The translations under genes were made by a program, and so were the position numbers. From contig NZ_JAPWBR010000003.1 in the NCBI RefSeq assembly GCF_041433555.1, positions 1-64,000 of the forward strand: a DNA stretch of 64,000 bases. Reading direction: 5' to 3'. The DNA comes from Granulicatella sp041433555. GTDB lineage: Bacteria > Bacillota > Bacilli > Lactobacillales > Aerococcaceae. Below are positions 22,800 to 31,626 of the stretch, piece after piece. A model generated the notes under the pieces. The model ran no database searches. It worked only from the letters and a program-made list of their open reading frames with translations, and was not told the DNA's origin. Within the stretch, counting starts at the first letter, position 1. The number at the start of each line of letters is the position of its first letter.

Positions 22800-25028
22800 T
22801 TACATGCTTTCGTGCATTGTACGGTTGATTACGTCTAATTGTTGTTCACGAGTTAATTTAATGAAGTTAACTGCGTAACCAGATACACGAATTGTTAATT
22901 GTGGGTATTCTTCTGGGTGTTCCATAGCATCTAATAATGTATCACGGTTGAATACGTTGATGTTTAAGTGGTGACCACCTTTAGAAGCATAACCATCTAA
23001 CATAGCAACTAAGTTTTCTTCTTGTACATCTAATTCACGTCCTAAAGCTTTAGGAATGATTGAGAATGTATTTGAGATACCATCTAATGCATATTTGTAA
23101 GGTACTTTAGCAACTGATGATAATGAAGCTAAAGCTCCGTGTGTGTCACGACCATGCATTGGGTTAGCACCTGGTGCAAATGGTTCGCCAGCACGACGTC
23201 CATCAGGAGTGTTACCTGTCTTCTTACCATAAACTACGTTAGAAGTAATTGTAAGGATAGAAGTTGTATGTTTAGCATTACGGTAAGTTTTATGTTTTTT
23301 AACTTTAGTCATGAATTCTTTCAATAACCAAACAGCGATTTCGTCAGCACGATCATCGTTGTTACCATATTTAGGGAAGTCGCCTTCTACTTCATAGTCA
23401 ACAACAACGCCATCTTCGTCACGAATAGTTTTAACTTTCGCATATTTAATAGCTGATAATGAGTCAACTGCTACTGAGAATCCAGCGATACCAGTTGCCA
23501 TTGTACGTAGAATTTCAGTGTCATGTAATGCCATTTCAATTCTTTCGTAGCTGTATTTATCATGCATGTAGTGGATGATGTTTAATGTGTTTAAGTATAA
23601 ACCACAGATCCATTCCATCATGTCGTTGTATTTAGCCATTACTTCTTCGTAATCTAAGTATTCTGAAGTAATTGGTTGATATTTAGGACCAACTTGTGCT
23701 TTAGATTTTTCATCGATACCACCGTTGATCGCATATAATAATGTTTTCGCTAAGTTAGCACGAGCTCCGAAGAATTGCATTTGTTTACCGATACGCATAG
23801 CAGATACACAGCAAGCAATTCCGTAGTCGTCGCCCCACTCTGGACGCATTACATCATCGTTTTCATATTGGATTGCAGATGTATTAATAGAAGTTTTAGC
23901 TGCAAACAATTTGAAGTTTTCTGGTAAACGAGTTGACCATAGAACTGTTAAGTTTGGTTCTGGAGCTGGTCCTAAGTTTACTAATGTGTGTAAGAAACGG
24001 AAACTGTTCTTAGTTACTAATGGACGTCCGTCTTCACCAACACCGGCGATTGATTCTGTTACCCAAGTTGGGTCTCCTGAGAATAATGCGTTGTATTCTG
24101 GTGTACGAGCGAATTTAACTAAACGTAATTTCATAACGAAGTGGTCAACAAGTTCTTGTGCTTGTTCTTCAGTTAATGTTCCGTTTTCTAAGTCACGTTG
24201 TACATAGATATCTAAGAATGTTGAAGTACGTCCAAGAGACATAGCCGCACCATTTTGTTCTTTAATAGCTGCTAAGTATCCTAAGTATAACCATTGGAAA
24301 GCTTCGCGAGCGTTAGAAGCTGGTTTAGAAATATCGAATCCGTAGATGTTACCTAATTCTTTTAATTCTAATAATGCACGGTATTGTTCTGAAACTTCTT
24401 CACGTAAACGAATTACATCGTCTGACATAGTGCCATCGCCAATGTTAGCGAAGTCTTTTTGTTTTTCAGCGATTAAACGATCAACCCCGTATAAAGCTAC
24501 ACGACGGTAGTCACCGATGATACGTCCACGTCCGTAAGCATCTGGTAAACCTGTGATAACACCTGATTTACGAGCTGCACGCATTTCTGGAGTGTAAGCA
24601 TCGAATACACCTTGGTTGTGAGTTTTACGCCAGTCACGGAAGATACGAGAAATTTCTTCGTCGATTTTGAATCCGTAAGCTTCAGCTGATTGTTCACTCA
24701 TACGGATACCACCAAATGGTTGTAAGCTACGTTTGAATGGTTTTTCAGTTTGGAAACCAACAACTGTTTCTAAATCTTTGTTTAAGTAACCAGGACCATG
24801 TGAAGTGATTGTTGATACAACTTTAGTGTCCATGTCTAAGACACCACCAGCTTCACGTTCTTGTTTGTTCAAGTCCATTACTTGTGCCCATAAAGCTTTA
24901 GTAGCTTCAGTAGGTCCAGCTAAGAAACTGTCGTCTCCTTCATAAAGTGTGTAGTTTTCTTGGATAAAGTCACGGACGTTAACTTCTTCTTTCCATACTT
25001 TACCTTTGAAACCGTTCCATTGTTCCAT
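22800..25028 (-). CDS. pflB: Formate acetyltransferase (pyruvate formate-lyase)
   Basis: A 742-residue glycyl-radical enzyme that converts pyruvate and CoA to acetyl-CoA and formate, the main anaerobic pyruvate route in lactic acid bacteria. The active-site pair C406-C407 is in GIACCVSAM and the radical glycine is G717 in RVSGYAVNF. The length matches the family. The start at 25028 is set by AAGGAGG eight bases upstream and by the family N-terminus; the longer frame (to 25097) would include the promoter. The upstream region holds a strong promoter and several TTGTGAA half sites, consistent with redox control by Rex. Confidence 0.97.
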   Translation of the reverse strand: MEQWNGFKGKVWKEEVNVRDFIQENYTLYEGDDSFLAGPTEATKALWAQVMDLNKQEREAGGVLDMDTKVVSTITSHGPGYLNKDLETVVGFQTEKPFKRSLQPFGGIRMSEQSAEAYGFKIDEEISRIFRDWRKTHNQGVFDAYTPEMRAARKSGVITGLPDAYGRGRIIGDYRRVALYGVDRLIAEKQKDFANIGDGTMSDDVIRLREEVSEQYRALLELKELGNIYGFDISKPASNAREAFQWLYLGYLAAIKEQNGAAMSLGRTSTFLDIYVQRDLENGTLTEEQAQELVDHFVMKLRLVKFARTPEYNALFSGDPTWVTESIAGVGEDGRPLVTKNSFRFLHTLVNLGPAPEPNLTVLWSTRLPENFKLFAAKTSINTSAIQYENDDVMRPEWGDDYGIACCVSAMRIGKQMQFFGARANLAKTLLYAINGGIDEKSKAQVGPKYQPITSEYLDYEEVMAKYNDMMEWICGLYLNTLNIIHYMHDKYSYERIEMALHDTEILRTMATGIAGFSVAVDSLSAIKYAKVKTIRDEDGVVVDYEVEGDFPKYGNNDDRADEIAVWLLKEFMTKVKKHKTYRNAKHTTSILTITSNVVYGKKTGNTPDGRRAGEPFAPGANPMHGRDTHGALASLSSVAKVPYKYALDGISNTFSIIPKALGRELDVQEENLVAMLDGYASKGGHHLNINVFNRDTLLDAMEHPEEYPQLTIRVSGYAVNFIKLTREQQLDVINRTMHESM

Positions 25029-25053
25029 AAATTTTTCCTCCTTAGATAATTGG

Positions 25054-25071
25054 TTGTGAAACTTATAACAG
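25054..25071 (+). promoter_or_regulatory. Candidate Rex operator, pflB leader
   Basis: TTGTGAA (25054-25060) with a degenerate second half, in the expected 18-base frame TTGTGAANNNNTTCACAA (four of seven right-half positions match). It lies between the -10 and the ribosome site of pflB, where bound repressor would block elongation. Rex senses NADH/NAD+ in Firmicutes. Confidence 0.4.
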
Positions 25072-25085
25072 CTATCTACATGAAT

Positions 25086-25113
25086 ATTATAACACAATAA
25101 AAATTAGTTGCAA
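25086..25113 (-). promoter_or_regulatory. Sigma-A promoter of pflB
   Basis: Minus strand TTGCAA (25108-25113) and TATAAT (25086-25091) with a 16-base spacer, and TGT before the -10 giving an extended -10. It lies about 58 bases before the pflB start codon. This is one of the strongest promoter matches in the window. Confidence 0.75.
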
Positions 25114-25183
25114 TACTTAAGTGTAAAAAAATACAAAGATTTTGTTAAATATTGCTATAATCGCGATTTTAAAGTGTTAAAAG

Positions 25184-25275
25184 TTGTGAAAGATGTATTA
25201 TAACAGCGTGTTTCGCTGTACTATTTTTTTGAAACAGAATGAAAAGTTTCACAATCTAAGGTTCTGTATTCACAA
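25184..25275. promoter_or_regulatory. Cluster of three further Rex-like half sites upstream of pflB
   Basis: TTGTGAA at 25184-25190 (plus) and TTCACAA at 25248-25254 and 25269-25275 (minus-orientation half sites). The minus-strand copy at 25237-25254 extends to TTGTGAAACTTTTCATTC, with the first four positions of the right half matching. A perfect hairpin ACAGCG-tgttt-CGCTGT (25203-25219) lies among them. The half sites are seen; Rex binding is inference. Confidence 0.4.
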
Positions 25276-25312
25276 TATGTCTCTTTTCTTACTTTATTTT
25301 TACTAAGCAAAA

Positions 25313-25352
25313 ATAAAAAAAGAGTATTATCGAAATAAATCCGATAATACTC
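25313..25352 (-). terminator. Intrinsic terminator of the tRNA-Arg transcript
   Basis: Minus strand GAGTATTATCG and CGATAATACTC pair perfectly over 11 bp with a nine-base loop, followed by seven T. It lies 13 bases past the tRNA 3' end. Confidence 0.92.
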
Positions 25353-25364
25353 TATATAATTTAG

Positions 25365-25438
25365 CGTTTCAGGAGGGATTCGAACCCCCGACCGTTCGCT
25401 TAGAAGGCGAATGCTCTATCCTGCTGAGCTACTGAAAC
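25365..25438 (-). tRNA. tRNA-Arg (anticodon TCT)
   Basis: A 74-base cloverleaf on the minus strand. The acceptor stem is GTTTCAG with CTGAAAC. The D arm contains AGCTCAGCAGGATAGAGC. The anticodon stem TTCGC/GCGAA encloses CTTCTAA, giving anticodon TCT, which reads AGA/AGG arginine codons. The T arm is GGGGGTTCGAATCCC. The discriminator base is G; CCA is not encoded. It has its own terminator and sits alone. Confidence 0.96.
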
Positions 25439-25495
25439 AGTACTAAATTAGTATACCTAAAGACGAACATTCTGTCAATTGATTTTACAGCTTTA

Positions 25496-25723
25496 TTACG
25501 ACTCTTCTGTTTCTTTTTCTTTGCTCTCTGTATTCTTCTTTTTAGAGAAAAACATGCAGATGTAGATAACTAACATCACTACTGCCATAATTAGCACTCT
25601 TGCTGCTAAGGTAAAATTATATAATGCTGCAATCGCACTTAACGCAAAGGAAATGATAGTCATATTTCTAACCGTTTCAAGAATTGGGCGTTTCCTTCCC
25701 ATTGGATTTGGTCTATTGTCCAT
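25496..25723 (-). CDS. Small two-helix membrane protein, unknown function
   Basis: A 75-residue protein with an N-terminal basic region (NPMGRKRPILETVRN), two hydrophobic segments (about 20-38 and 41-60) and a highly charged Lys/Glu tail (FFSKKKNTESKEKETEES). It follows the TrmH-type gene with a ribosome site GGAGTAAC overlapping that gene's stop, so it is the last gene of the helicase-methyltransferase operon. I do not recognise the family. Confidence 0.65.
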   Translation of the reverse strand: MDNRPNPMGRKRPILETVRNMTIISFALSAIAALYNFTLAARVLIMAVVMLVIYICMFFSKKKNTESKEKETEES

Positions 25724-25725
25724 TG

Positions 25726-26496
25726 TTACTCCTTCATCTCTTTCGTTTTATACATTAATAGCGCCGAAGCAATAGCGACGTTTAGCGACTCTGCTTTTCC
25801 AAACATCGGAATGGTCACTACAACATCCGCTAAATCAATCACGTCATCAGAGACGCCTTGGCCTTCATTACCAACCACGATAGCAACATCTGTTGAGCCT
25901 TGTAAGATAGTGTAGTCTTTTGAATCACGGTGAAGTGCTGTTACAGCCACTTGTACACCTTTGTCTTTAAGCGTCGGCAAGTAATCTTTCAAATCCGCTT
26001 GAAAAACTGGGATATGGAAATGGCTTCCTTGCATGGATCGAAGAACTTTATCGTTATATAAATCTACTGTCCCTGTTCCTAATACAACTGCATCAAATCC
26101 GGCAGCATCTGCTGTTCTCACAATCGTTCCTAAATTACCAGGATCTTGAACTGCATCTAACACAATGAAGCGACCGCTATAAGGCAATGAATCCTGTTTA
26201 ACAATCTTCACAACTGCTATAATCCCTTGAGTGGTTTCAGTCATTGATAACTTATGAAAGACATCTTGAGAAACAACTAGCACCTGTACATCAGTTTGAG
26301 TTAACAGATTTTGGTAATCTTCAAGACGATTACTAGTAACCACAATCAATTCAATCGGAGCTTTCTCTTTAATCGCTTCTTCTACAAGATGCTCTCCTTC
26401 AAGAAGATACATCCCTGCTTTCTTACGCCCTTTTGCAGTCTGAAGTTTGACAAGCTCTTTAATTTTTTCATTTTTAGGTGAACTAATGATATCCAT
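25726..26496 (-). CDS. TrmH/SpoU-family RNA 2'-O-methyltransferase
   Basis: A 256-residue SPOUT-class rRNA or tRNA ribose methyltransferase. It begins with a substrate-binding domain (about 1-95, L30e-like, ISSPKNEKIKELVKLQ) followed by the SPOUT domain with motif 1 LDAVQDPGNLGTIVRTADAAGF (N and R conserved), motif 2 VVGNEGQGVSDDV and motif 3 IPMFGKAESLNVAIASALLMY. Resembles B. subtilis YsgA. The exact nucleotide target is unknown. Operon with the helicase and two small genes. Confidence 0.9.
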   Translation of the reverse strand: MDIISSPKNEKIKELVKLQTAKGRKKAGMYLLEGEHLVEEAIKEKAPIELIVVTSNRLEDYQNLLTQTDVQVLVVSQDVFHKLSMTETTQGIIAVVKIVKQDSLPYSGRFIVLDAVQDPGNLGTIVRTADAAGFDAVVLGTGTVDLYNDKVLRSMQGSHFHIPVFQADLKDYLPTLKDKGVQVAVTALHRDSKDYTILQGSTDVAIVVGNEGQGVSDDVIDLADVVVTIPMFGKAESLNVAIASALLMYKTKEMKE

Positions 26497-26500
26497 ACAA

Positions 26501-26866
26501 CTACCCTTTTAATCCTTCTATTGTATTCATGAGTTTCTTGACTTCTACTTTTTGATTCTGATGAAATCCACATTTCATAGGTACAACATAAGTTTCCTCT
26601 TTATCAAGATATTGCAATGTTAATTTGGGATTTCCTAAAAGTTTCTTCTCCATGGAAACCTTTTGAATGCGTTCTGAAGGGATAACGATTGGTCTATTCG
26701 CTCTCCATACACCTTCTTTAGAAGTTTCAAAAAGAACGAAACCATCTTTAGCCCAATAGAGTACAAAGGTTTGCTCCCCTTTTTCCAAAGCCACTAAGCT
26801 ATCAGCATCCGTCATTTCGAATCCAAAAAAACTAATTTGACTTTTTAAATCCTCGATGATTTCCAT
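26501..26866 (-). CDS. Unknown 121-residue protein between helicase and methyltransferase genes
   Basis: A 121-residue soluble protein, mostly beta strands by pattern (FVLYWAKDGFVLFET; KLTLQYLDKEETYVVPM), ending in a helix. I do not recognise the family; the pattern is compatible with a small PH-like barrel. Its start overlaps the last 35 bases of the DEAD-box gene in another frame, and its stop is four bases from the methyltransferase start, so it is tightly built into the operon. Confidence 0.7.
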   Translation of the reverse strand: MEIIEDLKSQISFFGFEMTDADSLVALEKGEQTFVLYWAKDGFVLFETSKEGVWRANRPIVIPSERIQKVSMEKKLLGNPKLTLQYLDKEETYVVPMKCGFHQNQKVEVKKLMNTIEGLKG

Positions 26867-28019
26867 TCTTATTCCCCTTCTTTCGTTTCTGAGTTGGTGT
26901 CTTAGAACTTACTTCTTTCTTTTTCGGTTGTGTGACTGGTTTTAATTGTCCTGTATATAGTTCAAACTGAACTAGTTTATGTTTCCCTGCAACCTTCTTC
27001 AAGTCTCTTAGTTCGCGGTCATTCACTAGACTGAGTACTAACCCTTCTTTTCCCATACGTCCTGTACGTCCAGAACGGTGGGTATATTGTTCTGTTGAAT
27101 CTGCAATATCATAATGAATGACAAGTGGTAAATCTTCAATATCAAGGCCACGTTGTGCGACATCGGTACTTAGTAAGAATGGAATCTGTCCCTTCTTAAA
27201 TAAGTCGATAGCTTTCTTACGTTCCGTTTGATGAGCATCACTTGAAAGAAGTGCAACTGGAACTTGATGATACGCTAACTTCTCGCCAAGTAATGCTGCA
27301 TTTGCAATCGAATTGACAAACACTAATGCTTGGTTTGCATTTTCGGAGAATGCTAGTTTGCGTAGCACTTCATCACGTTTTCTAGTTGGACATTCAATAT
27401 ATCCATGGGTTACGTTCGAATGAGCAGAGTTCCCCTCTGAAACTTCAACAAAAGTCGGAAGCATATTAATCCATTTATTAACTTCTTCTAAATTCTTATT
27501 CTTTGTTGCAGAGAAACAAAGCACTTGTCTTTCAGAAGGAAGTTTCTTAACAAGCTCTCTTGTGTTATTCAATTGTTCTGGATCGAGTAAATAATCGGCT
27601 TCATCTAATACAAGCATCTCTACTTGGTGAAGCTTTAATTTACGAAGCTTAGACAGTTCAAGTAATCGTCCTGGTGTTCCTACAACGATTTCTGGCTTTT
27701 CCTTTAACTTCTCAACTTGTCGTTTAACGTTTGCCCCACCTGCTAAAACTTGCACACGGATTTCCTGTGTTTTCCACTCTCTAATAACAGTTCCGATTTG
27801 TTGAGCTAATTCTTGAGAAGGAGCCACAATTAAAGCTTGTAGCGTTTTATCCGCTTTTACTCGCTCCAAAATAGGAACGACATACGCTAATGTTTTACCA
27901 GTCCCTGTTGGTGAGATGGCTACAATATCTGTTCCCTCTTTAATCAGTTCTTGTGTCTTTTCTTGTATCGGTGTTAATGTGTGGAAGCCATGTTGCTCCC
28001 AAATTGTTTTTGTATTCAT
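26832..28019 (-). CDS. DEAD-box RNA helicase
   Basis: A 395-residue ATP-dependent RNA helicase. Motifs in order: Q motif (GFHTLTPIQEK), I (SPTGTGKT), Ia (PSQELAQQ), Ib (VGTPGRLLEL), II (DEAD), III (SAT), V (STDVAQRGLDI), VI (HRSGRTGRMG). A short basic C-terminal tail (KKKEVSSKTPTQKRKKGNK) probably binds RNA. The size is at the minimal end of the family, close to B. subtilis YfmL. Probable role: ribosome assembly or mRNA turnover. First gene of a four-gene operon. Confidence 0.94.
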   Translation of the reverse strand: MNTKTIWEQHGFHTLTPIQEKTQELIKEGTDIVAISPTGTGKTLAYVVPILERVKADKTLQALIVAPSQELAQQIGTVIREWKTQEIRVQVLAGGANVKRQVEKLKEKPEIVVGTPGRLLELSKLRKLKLHQVEMLVLDEADYLLDPEQLNNTRELVKKLPSERQVLCFSATKNKNLEEVNKWINMLPTFVEVSEGNSAHSNVTHGYIECPTRKRDEVLRKLAFSENANQALVFVNSIANAALLGEKLAYHQVPVALLSSDAHQTERKKAIDLFKKGQIPFLLSTDVAQRGLDIEDLPLVIHYDIADSTEQYTHRSGRTGRMGKEGLVLSLVNDRELRDLKKVAGKHKLVQFELYTGQLKPVTQPKKKEVSSKTPTQKRKKGNKNGNHRGFKKSN

Positions 28020-28107
28020 ATGCGTCCTTTCCGATAACCATTGTTCTTTTGAGTCCTATTCATTTTAACGAAGAAATGCCTATACTTCAAATAGTTTCAA
28101 CGTTTAT

Positions 28108-28141
28108 TAAAAAAGAGAACTGCTTTTACACAGTTCTCTTT
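28108..28141 (-). terminator. Intrinsic terminator of the ABC transporter genes
   Basis: Minus strand AAAGAGAACTG and CAGTTCTCTTT pair perfectly over 11 bp with an eight-base loop, followed by TTT. It lies 12 bases past the permease stop. Confidence 0.9.
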
Positions 28142-28152
28142 ACTATTTTCTA

Positions 28153-28812
28153 TTAAAGTGCCAATTTCTTTTCTAAATATCGTTGGCCTTGCTCGAAAAG
28201 CAAACAAATTACCCAGTACATAATCGCCACCAAAATATAAACCGTCATATAGTTTTGTTCACGACCGCCTACAATTTTCGCATTTTGGAAAATATCGGGT
28301 AAAGAAATCATCGCAACAAGAGACGATCCTTTAATCATATCCAGTAACACATTACTTAATGGTGGAATTGCAATTCGAAACGCTTGAGGAACGATTACCT
28401 TCTGTAACGTTTGACGATAACTCATTCCAAGAGACATCGCCGCTTCCCATTGTCCATTATCTACTGCATCCATTGCCGAACGCAACACTTCAGAAATATA
28501 GGCACTACTTGCAATACTAAAGCAAAGAAGCGCACAGACTAAAGCTGGTAACGTGATTTTTAAGAAAGGCAACCCAAAATATAGTAAGAATAAAAATACT
28601 AACGTTGGTGTCCCCCGCATAAAGGATACGTGAAAAGTCGCAATCCATCTTAACAAACGAAATCTAGACCGTCTCATTAATACAAGAATAAAGCCTAAAA
28701 TCGTTCCAAGTATAAAACTCGTCAATGCAACTCCTAATGTATATCCTAATCCACTAAGAATAAACCAAAAGTTATTAATCGCAATATTAATATCGAAAAT
28801 TTTATTTAACAT
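28153..28812 (-). CDS. Amino-acid ABC transporter permease (HisMQ type)
   Basis: A 219-residue membrane protein with about five helices. The family EAA loop is visible as NGQWEAAMSLGMSYRQTLQKVI, which docks the ATPase. MRGTPTLVFLFLLYFGLP is typical of polar amino-acid permeases. It starts two bases after the stop of the substrate-binding protein. No ATP-binding gene follows: the next feature is a terminator. A partner ATPase must be encoded elsewhere or shared. Confidence 0.93.
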   Translation of the reverse strand: MLNKIFDINIAINNFWFILSGLGYTLGVALTSFILGTILGFILVLMRRSRFRLLRWIATFHVSFMRGTPTLVFLFLLYFGLPFLKITLPALVCALLCFSIASSAYISEVLRSAMDAVDNGQWEAAMSLGMSYRQTLQKVIVPQAFRIAIPPLSNVLLDMIKGSSLVAMISLPDIFQNAKIVGGREQNYMTVYILVAIMYWVICLLFEQGQRYLEKKLAL

Positions 28813-28813
28813 A

Positions 28814-29689
28814 TTAGTCTACATCTGAAATATCGATTTTTTCTGTTTTGAAATCTTTAGGTTCTGTTACATCTTGGCCAGCGAAGAATTGCTCAGAAAT
28901 CTTTTTCAATGTTCCATCTTTCTTCATCGCGTCCATTGCTTCATTGAATTTATCACGTAATACAGTGTTGTTTAGTGAAATTGAGAAACTAGAGCTGTAT
29001 GGGTTAGCATATACACCTTCGTTAATCTTGATGTCGTATTTGTCTTTAGCAAAAGCAACTGCAATTGATTGTAAGTAGTAATCGTTAATGATTACGTCTG
29101 TACGGCCGTTTACTAAATCTGACATATATACGTCATTTGTTACGTTGTCATATACGACTAATTCAGCGCCAAGTTTTTTAGCAATCTTCATGTAGTTTGT
29201 ACTTGCAGCACCAGCAGCTTTTTTACCTTTTACATCTTCCCAAGAATGAATTCCTGAGTTGTCGCTTCCACGAACAACCATTGATGTAAATGAGTACTTA
29301 TGTGGTGTAGTGTGTAAGTATGCATCGAAGTTTTTCGCACCTTCTTCAATTGAATAGTTTGCGATATCTGTCATCCCACTGTCTAAAGCTGTTAACATTC
29401 CGTCAACACCCATTTCAGTAAATTCAACTTTAAGGTTTAAGCGTTTCGCAACTTCCTTCATAATTTCCACATCATAACCAGTTAATTCGTTCTTATCATT
29501 ATGGAATGATTGTGGATATAAAGTACCTGCAGTTGATACTTTAATGACACCTGATTCAACAATTTTGTCCCAGTTCGCTTGCGCTTCTGAAACTGATACA
29601 GTTGTTTCTTGTGTTTTAGTCGTGTTTGCTCCGCATGCTGCTAATAATGTAGCCACAGCAACGAAACCAGCTTTCATCCATTTTTTCAT
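28814..29689 (-). CDS. Amino-acid ABC transporter substrate-binding lipoprotein
   Basis: A 291-residue extracellular lipoprotein of the SBP family 3. The signal peptide MKKWMKAGFVAVATLLAAC ends at a lipobox with the lipidated Cys at residue 19. The binding domain has the family opening VIKVSTAGTLYPQSF and DVEIMKEVAKRLNLKVEF. The ATG at 29689 is preferred over a GTG four codons upstream: AAGGTGG is eight bases before the ATG and would overlap the GTG. Pairs with the permease; ligand probably an amino acid such as cystine, by family resemblance only. Confidence 0.93.
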   Translation of the reverse strand: MKKWMKAGFVAVATLLAACGANTTKTQETTVSVSEAQANWDKIVESGVIKVSTAGTLYPQSFHNDKNELTGYDVEIMKEVAKRLNLKVEFTEMGVDGMLTALDSGMTDIANYSIEEGAKNFDAYLHTTPHKYSFTSMVVRGSDNSGIHSWEDVKGKKAAGAASTNYMKIAKKLGAELVVYDNVTNDVYMSDLVNGRTDVIINDYYLQSIAVAFAKDKYDIKINEGVYANPYSSSFSISLNNTVLRDKFNEAMDAMKKDGTLKKISEQFFAGQDVTEPKDFKTEKIDISDVD

Positions 29690-29781
29690 TGGTTTAACCA
29701 CCTTTTGTTTATTTTTTCAACATAGTGAACGATACCATACTCCCCATTAAAACACAATGAATAAAGCTTGAAAAACAAAAT

Positions 29782-29816
29782 AAAAATGAAACAGATTGTA
29801 CAACCTGTTTCATTTT
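29782..29816 (-). terminator. Intrinsic terminator of uvrC
   Basis: Minus strand AAAATGAAACAG and CTGTTTCATTTT pair perfectly over 12 bp with a ten-base loop, followed by T-rich sequence. It lies about 15 bases past the uvrC stop. Confidence 0.88.
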
Positions 29817-29830
29817 GAAATAATATATAG

Positions 29831-31606
29831 TTATTTACCTAGTTCTTCAAGAATATTTCTGGCTACTCTTTCGGAAATTCCAATAGATTGTAACTCCTCA
29901 AGACTGGCTTGTTTCATTGCTGTTATCGTTTTAAAATGACGCAATAGTTTCTTTCTTGTCTGCGGGCCGACTCCATCAATCATTTCCAATTTCGAAGCAA
30001 ATGTATTTTTACTTCGCACTTGTCTATGAAATGTAATCGCAAATCTGTGAACTTCCTCCTGCACACGTTGAATCAGTTGGAACGCTTGCCCTTTTCTATC
30101 TAAATCGATCTCCTTATAGTCTTCACCATAGAGTAATGTAGCGGTTTTATGTTTTTCATTTTTCACCATTCCACATACCGGAATCTCTAGACCTAATTCA
30201 TCTTCTAAAACTTCAATAGCAGCTCTCATTTGGATTTTACCACCATCCATTAAAATCAAATCTGGAAGTCTGGCACCTTCCCTTAATAATCTTGAATAGC
30301 GTCTACGAATGACTTCTTGTGTCGTCGCAAATTCGTGACTTCCGACAACAGTCTTCACTTTAAATTTACGGTAATTCTTCCTGTCTGGTTTTCCATCTTT
30401 AAAGACAACCATCGCCGATACTGGATTGGTTCCTTGAATATTCGAGTGGTCAAACGATTCAATAACCGATACCTTCTCTAACCCTAATGCATCTGCAAGT
30501 TCTTCTAAGGCACCTTTCGTCTTCAACTGACTTTGCTCTTCTCTTCTAAATTTTTCATTCAGTGAAATCTCACTATTTTGAGTAGCAAGGTCTAACATTC
30601 TTTTCTTAGAACCACGTTTCGGTGTCATCACCTTCACTCCGAGCGTTTCTGCTAACAATTCTTTATCTATCGCTTCAGGTACTAAGATTTCTTTTGGAAG
30701 AATGTGGTTTTGATCCTCATAAAACTGAATGATAAAGGACAATACTTCATCTTCTATCTGGTCATATATCGGAAACATTGCGGCTTCCCGTTTAATAATT
30801 GTCGACTGTCTGAGTAAGAAAACTTGAATCGAAATCCAACCACGATCAACAACATAAGAGAATACATCTCGGTTCGTGAAATCTGCGTTCATAATGTTTT
30901 GTTTTTCTACAGTTGCTTCGATGTACTTAATTTGATCACGGTAATCCATCGCCTTTTCAAAATCAAGTCTTTCAGAAGCTTCATTCATCTTCGTTGCTAA
31001 ATCATCTTTTATCGTCTTAACATCTCCGTTTAGGAAACGTTGAATCTTCTTGATTTGCGTATCATACTCTTCTTTTGAAACTTCATGGTCACAACACCCA
31101 ATACATTGCCCTAAATGATAATAAAAGCATGCACGTGTTTCGTTCTTTCCACATTTACGAAGTGGATAGATTTTTTGAATGAGCTGTTGCGTTCCTGTTG
31201 CTGCAGTGACGTTTGGATAAGGGCCGAAGTAAATCCCCCCATCCTTTTCTACCTTATGAGAAATCACTAATTGCGGATCTTTTTCAGAAGTAATCTTCAA
31301 ATAAGGATACATCGTTCCTTGTTTTAGTTTAATATTGTAATGCGGTTGATATTTTTTAATCAGGTTAATTTCGAGTAAGAGAGACTCCTTATTGGTCTTC
31401 GTCACAATATACTCAAAATGATGAATCTCACTAACCAACTTTTCTGTTTTAGTATCATGCGCTCCTCTAAAATAAGACCGTACACGATTCTTTAGATTTT
31501 TCGCCTTTCCGATATAAATAATATCGTCATTGGCGTTACGCATAATATAACAACCTGGTAAATCAGGAAGATTTTTTAATTTACTTTCGATTAATTCACT
31601 TGCCAT
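29831..31606 (-). CDS. uvrC: Excinuclease ABC subunit C
   Basis: A 591-residue nuclease that makes both incisions in nucleotide-excision repair with UvrA and UvrB. Order: GIY-YIG domain (GCYIMRNANDDIIYIGKAK, about 14-95), Cys-rich segment (CFYYHLGQCIGCCDH), UVR domain binding UvrB (about 200-235), the RNase H-like second nuclease domain (SFDHSNIQGTNPVSAMVVF, LILMDGGKIQM) and a C-terminal tandem helix-hairpin-helix (IDGVGPQTRKKLL). Complete length. RBS AAGGAAG. It follows a gene of unknown function with a 20-base gap. Confidence 0.97.
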   Translation of the reverse strand: MASELIESKLKNLPDLPGCYIMRNANDDIIYIGKAKNLKNRVRSYFRGAHDTKTEKLVSEIHHFEYIVTKTNKESLLLEINLIKKYQPHYNIKLKQGTMYPYLKITSEKDPQLVISHKVEKDGGIYFGPYPNVTAATGTQQLIQKIYPLRKCGKNETRACFYYHLGQCIGCCDHEVSKEEYDTQIKKIQRFLNGDVKTIKDDLATKMNEASERLDFEKAMDYRDQIKYIEATVEKQNIMNADFTNRDVFSYVVDRGWISIQVFLLRQSTIIKREAAMFPIYDQIEDEVLSFIIQFYEDQNHILPKEILVPEAIDKELLAETLGVKVMTPKRGSKKRMLDLATQNSEISLNEKFRREEQSQLKTKGALEELADALGLEKVSVIESFDHSNIQGTNPVSAMVVFKDGKPDRKNYRKFKVKTVVGSHEFATTQEVIRRRYSRLLREGARLPDLILMDGGKIQMRAAIEVLEDELGLEIPVCGMVKNEKHKTATLLYGEDYKEIDLDRKGQAFQLIQRVQEEVHRFAITFHRQVRSKNTFASKLEMIDGVGPQTRKKLLRHFKTITAMKQASLEELQSIGISERVARNILEELGK

Positions 31607-31626
31607 TCAATCTTCCTTTCTAAACA

